Source: Chloroflexota bacterium (GTDB taxonomy: Bacteria; Chloroflexota; Chloroflexia; JAMDCE01). From it: DNA of 6,378 bases. The notes beneath the pieces are model-generated. The model did no database searches, was not told where the DNA came from, and saw only the letters and a list, made by a program, of their open reading frames with translations. The first letter of the stretch is position 1. Every line of letters starts with the position of its first letter. The stretch spans positions 397-6,774 of the forward strand of contig JAMDCE010000612.1 in NCBI GenBank assembly GCA_023489135.1, written 5' to 3'. A program made the translations under genes and the position numbers. Below are positions 1 to 5,852 of this stretch, one piece after another.

Positions 1-136
1 GCTGGAGCTAGAGCGACTTGGTATCTCGTGCCAGGTGGGCAGAGTGAGCACGGAGAGGCAAGGAGAAGAGGATCAAGTCTGGTGTGGAGAAGGCGAAGAC
101 AATCGGCGCCCAGAGATACATGCCAAGTTGCGTGCC

Positions 137-149
137 GCACGAAGCGTGC
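137..149. repeat. 13-bp palindrome, possible operator upstream of the promoter
   Basis: GCACG, a 3-nt spacer AAG, then CGTGC form a perfect 5-bp inverted repeat about 20 bp upstream of the -24 element of the candidate sigma-54 promoter. It does not match the GT-N7-AC core known for NorR sites or an FNR/NnrR-type TTGAT-N4-ATCAA site. Short palindromes arise by chance in GC-rich DNA, so an operator role is only a guess from position. Confidence 0.2.
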
Positions 150-170
150 CACCGAGCCAGCGGATGGACG

Positions 171-186
171 TGGCACAATAATTGCT
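171..186 (+). promoter_or_regulatory. Candidate sigma-54 (RpoN) -24/-12 promoter for the qNOR operon
   Basis: The sequence TGGCAC-A-ATAA-TTGCT matches the RpoN consensus TGGCACG-N4-TTGC(A/T) at every position except the last G of the -24 element. The GG at 172-173 and the GC at 184-185 have exactly the required spacing. It is on the same strand as the operon and would start transcription near 196-198, giving a leader of about 97 nt. NO-reductase genes are often driven by sigma-54 with the NO sensor NorR (established in E. coli norVW and Ralstonia qNOR). No NorR gene or clear NorR site is visible here. Several bacterial lineages lack RpoN, and in such a host this would be coincidental. Confidence 0.5.
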
Positions 187-293
187 GCTTCTGCAACAGA
201 CAGAGGACCGTGTATAGAATTGGCTTGCCGTGTGCCAGTGAAGAATCTGTGGAAGTCGACATTGAGGGCACTTTAGCACGATAGAGTCAACCC

Positions 294-2594
294 GTGAGGG
301 ACGCTGTGAAGAGCAAGGGCTTGGTCATCTCACCACTCTGGCTACAAGGTGCGATCATCACGTTCATCTTCGGTTTCACGGTATTGGGCTTCCTCGCCAC
401 GTCAATCTACCGTGACGAGCCGCCCATTCCTGGCGCAGTAGTCGATGCCGCCGGGAATACGATCTTCACGAGAGATGACGTGTTCGCTGGCCAGGGAGTT
501 TTCGAGAAGTACGGGCTGATGGAGTATGGCTCGCTCTTCGGCCACGGCGCTATCCTCGGCCCTGATTTCACGGCCGAATACCTGCACCTGCAGGCTGAAG
601 AGATGGGTAGGTCCTATACTGAAGATGGGCGGACGGAGGAGCTGGCCATAGCGCAGGATTGGGTGGCGCGAGAGCTGCACGAGAACAACTATGACCCCGC
701 CACGGATACGCTAACTTTCACCAATGCGCAGACAAGAGCGTTTGACGTTCTGCACAACTTCTACAGCGCCCGCTTCAACAGCCCGAGCGGTGAGAACATC
801 GTCCCTCCCCGCTACATCCAGGACCCAGGGGAACTGCGCCAGCTCACAGCCTACTTTGCCTGGTCGGCTTGGGCCACGGCTGCGAACCGGCCCGGGTATG
901 GCTATTCCTACACCAACAACTGGCCGCCTGAGATTCTTGCTGGGAATCTTCCAACGTCGGACGCAGTTGTCTGGAGTGTCCTCTCCATCATCGCTCTCTT
1001 GGGTGGAGCAGGAATCGTTCTATTCTTCTTCGGACGTTACAACTGGCTCGGTTGGCGAGGAGGTGAGGTTGAGGAGCATCGGGTATGTTTCCGCCCGCCG
1101 GAGGACGTTGCTCTGACGCCTGGACAGCGGGTTACCAGTTATTACTTTCTGGTCGTTGCGCTGCTCTTTCTGGCCCAGACCCTGGTCGGTGGGGTCATTG
1201 CCCACTATAGAGCTGACCCCACCGGCACATTCTACGGCCTGAACCTCTCGGCGTTCCTGCCCTATAACCTCGCCCGCACCTGGCACCTTCAACTGGCCAT
1301 CTTCTGGGTCGCTGCGGCCTACCTCGGCACAGGCATCTTCATCGCCCCGCTCATCTCAGGATGGGAGCCGAAGCGGCAAAGAGGCCTAGCCTATCTTCTG
1401 CTCGCGGCGCTGGTGGTCGTCGTGGTGGGAAGCCTTTTGGGCGAGGCAGCCAGCATGCGCAACCTCCTTGGCGATCTCTGGTTCTGGGTGGGGGCTCAAG
1501 GCTGGGAATACCTGGACCTCGGCCGGCTCTGGCAGGCGCTGCTCACGGTCGGGCTCTTGTTCTGGGCCTTTATCATCTACCGCGGGTTGCGTCCTAAGTT
1601 CCGTGGCGAGAGCATCGGCAATATGCCCTACCTTTTCTTCTACGCTTCCCTGGCGATCCCCGTCTTTTATGCGGTGGGCCTGCTGGCCAATCCTGGCAGC
1701 GGCTTCGCCGTAGTCGACTTCTGGCGATTCTGGGTGGTGCATCTCTGGGTCGAAGATTTCCTGGAGCTGTTCACCACTGCGACAGTGGCTTACGCCTTCA
1801 TACTCCTCGGCATCGTCTCGGAGCGCGTCGCAACCCGTGTTATATATCTTAGCATCATACTCTACTCGGCTGGTGGTGTCATCGGCACCTTGCACCACCT
1901 GTACTTCAATGGCTCTCCCGCGCAGTTCATGGCTCTGGGGGCCTTCTTCTCGGCGATGGAGGTAATTCCCCTGCTGCTTCTAACCTTCGAGGCATGGAGC
2001 TTTCTGCAGCTCGGCGAGATCAAAACCAGGGCGTGCGGCCAGTTCCCTCACACGTGGGCTGTCTGGTTCCTGGTGGCCGTAGGAGTCTGGAATTTCCTGG
2101 GCGCGGGCGTGTTTGGCTTCCTGATCAACCTGCCTATTGTCAGCTATTATGAGATCGGCACCAACCTTACGGTAAACCATGGCCACACGGCAATGTTCGG
2201 TGTGTATGGAATGCTGGCCGTGGCCTTGCTGCTCTTCTCCCTGCGCTACATAGTCCGCCCCAACAAGTGGAGTACCAGAGCCGAAAAGATATCGTTCTGG
2301 TCCCTGAACATCGGTCTCGGTTGGATGGCCTTTGTGAACTTGTTCCCAATTGGAATGTTGCAGATCTACGACAGCGTTCAAAATGGCTACTGGCACGCTC
2401 GCAGCCTCACCTTCGTCCTTAGCGAGCCGATCCACATCCTCGAATGGGTGCGTCTCCCTGGCGACGCCCTGATTATCGTGGGGGGGACGCTGCCGCTGGT
2501 CTATCTGGCGTTTCAGGCCGTACGCTTTCCTAAGCAGGTAACTGTGGGCCCAGAGCGTGAGAAGACCGCGTTGTTTACTGAGGTAGCCGAATAG
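294..2594 (+). CDS. norZ: Quinol-dependent nitric oxide reductase (qNOR, NorZ/NorB)
   Basis: Inner-membrane enzyme that reduces 2 NO to N2O with quinol electrons; 766 residues, the usual qNOR length. Helix 1 (about 15-39) is followed by a hydrophilic domain (about 40-220) without a heme-c CxxCH or CuA site, as expected for qNOR, and then by the heme-copper-type core. Aligned from memory to Geobacillus qNOR, the non-heme iron ligands are H483, H534 and H535, with active-site Glu at E487 and E556. H629 and H631 (NHGH) bind the b hemes, with H331 (ARTWH) as a likely low-spin ligand. The quinol site reads H304, D308 in place of Glu, F313 and D724. The His pair and both Glu residues argue against NO dismutase, which I recall has Asn for one His. 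The start is GTG at 294 or 306. It leads the operon, with 7 nt to the next gene. Confidence 0.93.
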   Translation: MRDAVKSKGLVISPLWLQGAIITFIFGFTVLGFLATSIYRDEPPIPGAVVDAAGNTIFTRDDVFAGQGVFEKYGLMEYGSLFGHGAILGPDFTAEYLHLQAEEMGRSYTEDGRTEELAIAQDWVARELHENNYDPATDTLTFTNAQTRAFDVLHNFYSARFNSPSGENIVPPRYIQDPGELRQLTAYFAWSAWATAANRPGYGYSYTNNWPPEILAGNLPTSDAVVWSVLSIIALLGGAGIVLFFFGRYNWLGWRGGEVEEHRVCFRPPEDVALTPGQRVTSYYFLVVALLFLAQTLVGGVIAHYRADPTGTFYGLNLSAFLPYNLARTWHLQLAIFWVAAAYLGTGIFIAPLISGWEPKRQRGLAYLLLAALVVVVVGSLLGEAASMRNLLGDLWFWVGAQGWEYLDLGRLWQALLTVGLLFWAFIIYRGLRPKFRGESIGNMPYLFFYASLAIPVFYAVGLLANPGSGFAVVDFWRFWVVHLWVEDFLELFTTATVAYAFILLGIVSERVATRVIYLSIILYSAGGVIGTLHHLYFNGSPAQFMALGAFFSAMEVIPLLLLTFEAWSFLQLGEIKTRACGQFPHTWAVWFLVAVGVWNFLGAGVFGFLINLPIVSYYEIGTNLTVNHGHTAMFGVYGMLAVALLLFSLRYIVRPNKWSTRAEKISFWSLNIGLGWMAFVNLFPIGMLQIYDSVQNGYWHARSLTFVLSEPIHILEWVRLPGDALIIVGGTLPLVYLAFQAVRFPKQVTVGPEREKTALFTEVAE
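296..300 (+). promoter_or_regulatory. Possible Shine-Dalgarno site favouring the second GTG start of qNOR
   Basis: GAGGG lies 5 nt before an in-frame GTG at 306, whereas the GTG at 294 has no clear Shine-Dalgarno sequence upstream. An in-frame TAG at 282-284 blocks further upstream extension. Translation may therefore begin at 306, making the protein four residues shorter. Confidence 0.4.
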
Positions 2595-2601
2595 AGGGCA
2601 G

Positions 2602-3834
2602 ATGATGCCAGAGTTCACCCTGAGCATTCCTGTTGTGGGCAACACATGGACTGTCGGGCTGGCATTCCAGGTTCACATAGTGATCGTTGCCTTTATTATG
2701 GGCATAGCTATCCTGGCCCCAACGGCGGAATGGCTTGGCCTTCGCTCTGGCGGCGAGAGTTGGGAGCGACTGGCGCATGACCTAGGCGAAACCATAGGCC
2801 GCCTCTTCGCATTTGGGGCCACGTGGGCGGTCTTTGCCCTTATGTTGATCTTCGGGCTCTATCCGCGTCTCTTCGGGGTCCTGACCGGCATCTTCTTCTG
2901 GCCGCTGGTCGCGGTCGGCGCGATCTGGTTCGTCATGACTATCAGCGCTTACCTCTACTACGTAACTTGGGAGAGACTGGACCAACGACGTGGGTTGCAT
3001 TTAGCTATTGGCTGGACTTTCGCCGGGTCGGCTTTCCTGTTCATCACTCTTATCACGGAGCTAAGCTCCTTTCAGCTTACACCCAGTGATCCGTCGCGAT
3101 TGCTAGCCGCTGCGCTTAACCCCAGTTGGCCCACCGAGATTGTTCACCGACACATTGGCAACGTATCTTATGCCGGACTGCTCCTGGCGAGCTATGCGAG
3201 CGCACGAGCCCTGTTTCCTCCTCAGCGCAATGAGCTGGACAGGGCCCATTACGATTGGCTAGCCGACGTAGCGCTGCTCCTGGGCATAAGCATGGCTCTC
3301 TTCCAACCGTTGGTCGGTTGGTTCTACGCTCGTCAGGTGCAAATCGCCTCGCCCGGAGCATACGAACGGATGATGATTGGAGCCAATTCCTGGATGTTCC
3401 TGGTGCAGGGCTTCTTCTTCGGCGCTGTCCTATTCCTGGGCAACGTCTATATGGCCCTGTCGATTCGACGAGGAAAGCCGGGTAAGTGGACCGTCACTTG
3501 GATGAGAAACTCAGCGTGGGCCATTGGCATCCTCGCTCTGCTTCTGATCGTGCCAAAAGGGTGGCCGCTCGGGCAGATGATGCCCTGGAAGTACATTAGC
3601 CTCTTCGGGCTTGTGCTGTTCAGCCTCGTCAACGTCGCTCTCTATCGCCGGGTGCGCCGCGACTTCGCCTGGGGAAGCGGTGGGCGCGAATTGCAGGTTG
3701 CCATGGCAATCGTTGGGATTGCGATCGTGGCGTTAATGGTAACGATGGGCATAATTCGCACGAGTGCCCGCGGAAGCTATGTTATCTATGGGCAAATGGG
3801 GCCAGGCGAAGTCCAGCAGATCGAGCGCCCTTAA
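2602..3834 (+). CDS. Divergent cytochrome bd subunit I (CydA)-like membrane protein without Q-loop
   Basis: Polytopic 410-residue protein with about nine hydrophobic segments, shorter than typical CydA (about 440-520). CydA-like features are H25 in helix 1 (aligns with the E. coli His19 heme ligand), a W123-E-R-L motif matching E. coli WDRL after helix 3, H182/H184 in a helix matching the His186 region, and M265 in a helix resembling the Met393 region. The stretch between the following helices (about 240-262) is very short, so the quinol-binding Q-loop is absent. By gapless alignment back from WERL, E. coli Glu107 corresponds to M112. The late CydA Glu (AEYGRQPW region) is replaced by a PLGQMMPW-like sequence. 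Resembles the Q-loop-less bd-like proteins reported in Chloroflexota and Nitrospirota. ATG at 2602 or, with better spacing from GAGGG (2594-2598), at 2605. O2-reductase activity is uncertain. Confidence 0.78.
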   Translation: MMPEFTLSIPVVGNTWTVGLAFQVHIVIVAFIMGIAILAPTAEWLGLRSGGESWERLAHDLGETIGRLFAFGATWAVFALMLIFGLYPRLFGVLTGIFFWPLVAVGAIWFVMTISAYLYYVTWERLDQRRGLHLAIGWTFAGSAFLFITLITELSSFQLTPSDPSRLLAAALNPSWPTEIVHRHIGNVSYAGLLLASYASARALFPPQRNELDRAHYDWLADVALLLGISMALFQPLVGWFYARQVQIASPGAYERMMIGANSWMFLVQGFFFGAVLFLGNVYMALSIRRGKPGKWTVTWMRNSAWAIGILALLLIVPKGWPLGQMMPWKYISLFGLVLFSLVNVALYRRVRRDFAWGSGGRELQVAMAIVGIAIVALMVTMGIIRTSARGSYVIYGQMGPGEVQQIERP

Positions 3835-3840
3835 GGAGGA
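3833..3840 (+). promoter_or_regulatory. Strong Shine-Dalgarno overlapping the upstream stop codon
   Basis: AAGGAGGA overlaps the TAA stop of the CydA-like gene and sits 6 nt before the GTG at 3847. This near-perfect ribosome binding site supports the small downstream gene being real and translationally coupled to the CydA-like gene. Confidence 0.75.
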
Positions 3841-3846
3841 CCATTC

Positions 3847-4065
3847 GTGAGGGCCGAGCCAGCGACTGTATTAGTCGTCATATTGGGGAGCGTGGGCTTC
3901 TTCTTTCTGGTTCTGCCGCTGATGGTCGTGCTCGCCAGGCTCGCCGCAGTATGGCGGACTGATCGAGTGACCGGCTTGATACTGGCCGGTGTGGTCGTGC
4001 TGACGGGCCTGTTCTTCGCTCTGTTCCTGGTAGGGTTGGGGATGATCGCCTTTTCTCGAGGTTAG
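3847..4065 (+). CDS. Small two-helix membrane protein of unknown function
   Basis: A 72-residue protein with two strongly hydrophobic segments (about 7-30 and 42-67) separated by a short charged loop (WRTDR near 36-40). I do not recognise a family. No heme ligand (His) or Cys is present, so it probably binds no cofactor by itself. It is credible as a gene because of the near-consensus Shine-Dalgarno site, 6 nt from the GTG start, its place in an unbroken operon, and the 6-nt gap to the Rieske gene. By analogy with small accessory subunits of bd oxidases (CydX) and of bc/b6f complexes (PetG/PetN-like), it may be an assembly or stabilising subunit of the adjacent CydA-like protein or of the Rieske/cytochrome b complex. 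That role is inferred from position only. Confidence 0.7.
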   Translation: MRAEPATVLVVILGSVGFFFLVLPLMVVLARLAAVWRTDRVTGLILAGVVVLTGLFFALFLVGLGMIAFSRG

Positions 4066-4071
4066 GAAGAA

Positions 4072-4572
4072 ATGGCAATGCAGGATGCTGAAGGGCGAAA
4101 GCTGGACCGCAGGGAGTTCTTTCAATGGGCAGTGTGGGCCGCTGGAGGAATCTTCGGCCTCATCGTGGCGATTCCCCTGGTCGGTTACATTCTGGCCCCT
4201 TTTTTCAAAACGCCGCCGGAGGAATGGGTGCGCGTATGCTCGCTGGATGAGATCAACTCGCTTACGCCGACTGAGTTCCGGATCGCTTTCAAGCGGGAGG
4301 ACGCCCCTCAGAGTTACGAAGACGTGCGGGGGGTCTTCGTCATCCGCAAGGGGAGCGAAATCCTCGCTTTCTCCAACGTCTGCACCCATATGGGTTGCTC
4401 TACGCGCTGGCTCGATTGGCGGCAGCAGATACTCTGCCCGTGTCACGGTGGCCTATACGATCGATGGGGCCAACTGATGGGCGGTCCTCCGGCCCATAGC
4501 CTCCCTTTCTACGTGATCAAGGTCGAGGGCAACGATCTATACGTCGCCAGTCGCTACGTGTTTAGAGTCTAG
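4072..4572 (+). CDS. Rieske [2Fe-2S] protein of a bc/b6f-type complex
   Basis: A 166-residue iron-sulfur subunit (QcrA/PetC type) that takes one electron from quinol at the Qo site of cytochrome b. The N-terminus has a twin-arginine motif (DRREFF, R13-R14) followed by one hydrophobic anchor (about 20-42), typical of Tat-inserted Rieske proteins. Box I is CTHMGC (C104 and H106 ligands, C109 disulfide). Box II is CPCHGG (C122 and H125 ligands, C124 disulfide). The Ser after CPCHG in high-potential Rieske proteins is Gly here (G127), while the nearby Tyr is kept (Y129). Loss of that Ser is known to lower the redox potential, which suits a menaquinol-oxidising enzyme. AGGA at 4064-4067 precedes ATG 4072 closely; ATG 4078 is an alternative. 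The cytochrome b gene starts 14 nt after its stop. Confidence 0.93.
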   Translation: MAMQDAEGRKLDRREFFQWAVWAAGGIFGLIVAIPLVGYILAPFFKTPPEEWVRVCSLDEINSLTPTEFRIAFKREDAPQSYEDVRGVFVIRKGSEILAFSNVCTHMGCSTRWLDWRQQILCPCHGGLYDRWGQLMGGPPAHSLPFYVIKVEGNDLYVASRYVFRV

Positions 4573-4586
4573 GAAGGAGACGCGCG

Positions 4587-5792
4587 ATGTCCCGACGAGC
4601 CAGCGACCGCATCTATGGCTCGCTTTACGGCTGGTTGGATACGAGGCTCGGCTTAGGCCCGGTGATGGACCGGCTCCTACGCGACCCCGTGCCAGAACGC
4701 GGCGGCTGGTGGTACACGCTGGGAGCGGCCATCTTCCTGCTCCTGATGGTCCAGATAGCAACTGGAATCTTCCTGTTGTTCGACTACGTGCCGTCGTTGA
4801 GCGAGGCGCGCAACAGCATTCTCTTCATCCAGCAGCGAGTCTTCATGGGTTGGCTGGTGCGCGGCATCCATTACTGGAATATGGTGATGTTGGTCCTGCT
4901 CGTCGGCGTGCACATGACGCGGACCTTCCTGTCGGCAGCTTACAAGGTGCCGCGCGAGCTAACCTGGGTGCTTGGGACGATCCTCCTGGTGTTGATGGTG
5001 GCGACGGCTTTCACTGGTGGCATCCTGCGTTGGGACCAGTCCGGCTATTTCGACGCCGTGGTAGGTCTCAAGATCGCCAGTTGGACGCCGCTCCTGGGGC
5101 CATGGCTGGCAGAGGTTTGGCGTGGGGGCGACGTGATCGGCCCCGCCACCTTGAGCAGGACCTTCGCCTTCCATGTCTGGCTCCTGCCAGCGGCGTTGCT
5201 CCTCCTTGCCACAGTCCACATTGCGCTGGTGGTCATTCAAGGCCAGTTCGGCTCGTGGGTCAATTACGAGCCGGAGCCGGCCGATGCGCCGCCCCCAACT
5301 GAAGACGAGATCGCCTCGCACCAGAAGCTGGAACGCGAGATACTGGACCCGCGGAGCCGCAAAGTGAATCTGCCCGTGCGCACCACCTGGTTCTATCCAT
5401 ATCACGTTTTCAGAGAGGCCGTGGTAGCGCTTGGATTGCTGCTACTCGTGTTGATCGCGGTGTTCTTGTTTCCCGCACCCATCGAGGCCCCACCCGATCC
5501 CGCTACCACCGTCTTCGGTCCCAGCTCGATGTGGTTCTTCCTTTTTCTCGACCAAACGTTCCTCCTGTTCCCTGGCGCGTGGCTGATTCCTGTCGGCGCC
5601 ACTATAGCGCCAGGGATAGTGTTCCTACTGCTCGCACTTATGCCCTGGCTCGATCGCAGCACGGCCATCAGGCCGAACCAGCGCCCGGCGAGCATCTTTT
5701 TCATTTTCGTCATTATTGGCGCCATTTTCGTGTTGGGGCTATTGGCCGCTTCGAGGGTCTACAACTATGAGTTCATCAACGCCCCGCGCTAA
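4587..5792 (+). CDS. Cytochrome b of a bc-type quinol oxidoreductase, b6/subunit-IV fusion type
   Basis: A 401-residue diheme membrane subunit that should pair with the Rieske protein encoded just upstream. Helix B has H95 and H109 and helix D has H196 and H211; the 14- and 15-residue spacing is that of cytochrome b6 rather than mitochondrial cytochrome b. A WDQ motif (149-151) follows helix C as in b6 proteins. The C-terminal half (about 262-401) matches subunit IV, giving a full-length fused cytochrome b (QcrB/PetBD-like). The Qo motif PEWY is replaced by S314-M-W-F317: the alignment to subunit IV is gapless from here through the shared Gln and Pro (Q323, P329), so the proton-accepting Glu is Met315. 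A long charged linker (about 226-262) joins the two halves. Shine-Dalgarno GGAAGGAGA is 6 nt before ATG. No c-type cytochrome gene follows in the window. Confidence 0.92.
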   Translation: MSRRASDRIYGSLYGWLDTRLGLGPVMDRLLRDPVPERGGWWYTLGAAIFLLLMVQIATGIFLLFDYVPSLSEARNSILFIQQRVFMGWLVRGIHYWNMVMLVLLVGVHMTRTFLSAAYKVPRELTWVLGTILLVLMVATAFTGGILRWDQSGYFDAVVGLKIASWTPLLGPWLAEVWRGGDVIGPATLSRTFAFHVWLLPAALLLLATVHIALVVIQGQFGSWVNYEPEPADAPPPTEDEIASHQKLEREILDPRSRKVNLPVRTTWFYPYHVFREAVVALGLLLLVLIAVFLFPAPIEAPPDPATTVFGPSSMWFFLFLDQTFLLFPGAWLIPVGATIAPGIVFLLLALMPWLDRSTAIRPNQRPASIFFIFVIIGAIFVLGLLAASRVYNYEFINAPR

Positions 5793-5852
5793 GGCCGTTC
5801 CCAGGCGTTCACGGGAGGCAGAATCTCGTCAGGCAGTGCAGGAGGGTCCAGC
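5793..5852 (+). other. 60-nt intergenic gap before the second CydA-like gene
   Basis: This is the widest gap in the operon. It holds a weak 4-bp stem (TCCC at about 5798, GGGA at about 5814) without a following T-run, so I see no terminator and no clear promoter. Its last bases carry the ribosome binding site of the next gene. Read-through from cytochrome b is likely. Confidence 0.5.
5841..5846 (+). promoter_or_regulatory. Shine-Dalgarno that sets the GTG start of the second CydA-like gene
   Basis: GGAGGG lies 6 nt upstream of GTG 5853. It fixes the start of a gene whose reading frame never meets a stop before the window ends. Confidence 0.7.

Larger units (their letters stand above)
1..293. 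other. Upstream intergenic region with no convincing gene
   Basis: I see no real gene here. A plus-strand reading frame is open from the left edge to a stop at about 276, but its product is rich in Arg, Cys and scattered Trp and resembles no family I know. The minus-strand frames over the same stretch look equally random. About 41-90 is purine-rich on the plus strand. The region carries a sigma-54-like promoter (171-186), a 13-bp palindrome (137-149) and presumably the 5' leader of the qNOR operon. What lies to the left of the window is unknown, so a divergent regulator such as norR cannot be excluded. Confidence 0.6.

Noticed and set aside
213..220. TATAGAAT as a sigma-70 -10 box
   Set aside because: No acceptable TTGACA-like -35 element occurs 16-18 nt upstream.
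221..236. Second sigma-54-like match (TGGCTTG-N4-GTGCC)
   Set aside because: The GG/GC spacing is right, but several core positions differ from consensus (A and C of the -24 element, first T and last base of the -12 element), and a much better match lies 50 nt upstream.
8..279. Short reading frames on both strands upstream of qNOR
   Set aside because: The products are Arg/Cys/Ser-rich or random, overlap one another on both strands, match no family I know, and cover the candidate promoter.
1482..1512. Ala401 in the GAQGWEYL motif as a lost quinol-binding His
   Set aside because: I first read this as the quinol-site His position. The consistent numbering offset (about 22-25) of the other key residues against Geobacillus qNOR places that site at H304 instead. 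Position 401 appears variable in the family.
294..2594. NO dismutase (oxygen-forming qNOR paralogue) instead of NO reductase
   Set aside because: NO dismutases, as I recall, replace one of the paired FeB histidines with Asn and have a degraded quinol site. Here H534-H535 are both His, E487 and E556 are kept, and H304 and D724 of the quinol site are present.
1386..2645. Long antisense reading frames opposite qNOR (170 and 221 residues)
   Set aside because: They lie opposite a confidently identified gene, and their His/Gln/Glu-rich low-complexity composition is typical of antisense shadow frames of hydrophobic genes.
3871..4446. A 191-residue antisense frame opposite the small protein and the Rieske gene
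   Set aside because: It spans two supported plus-strand genes and their junction, and has a charged composition typical of a shadow of membrane-protein coding sequence.
5798..5817. Terminator hairpin after cytochrome b
   Set aside because: The stem is only about 4 bp with a 12-nt loop and no T-run follows.
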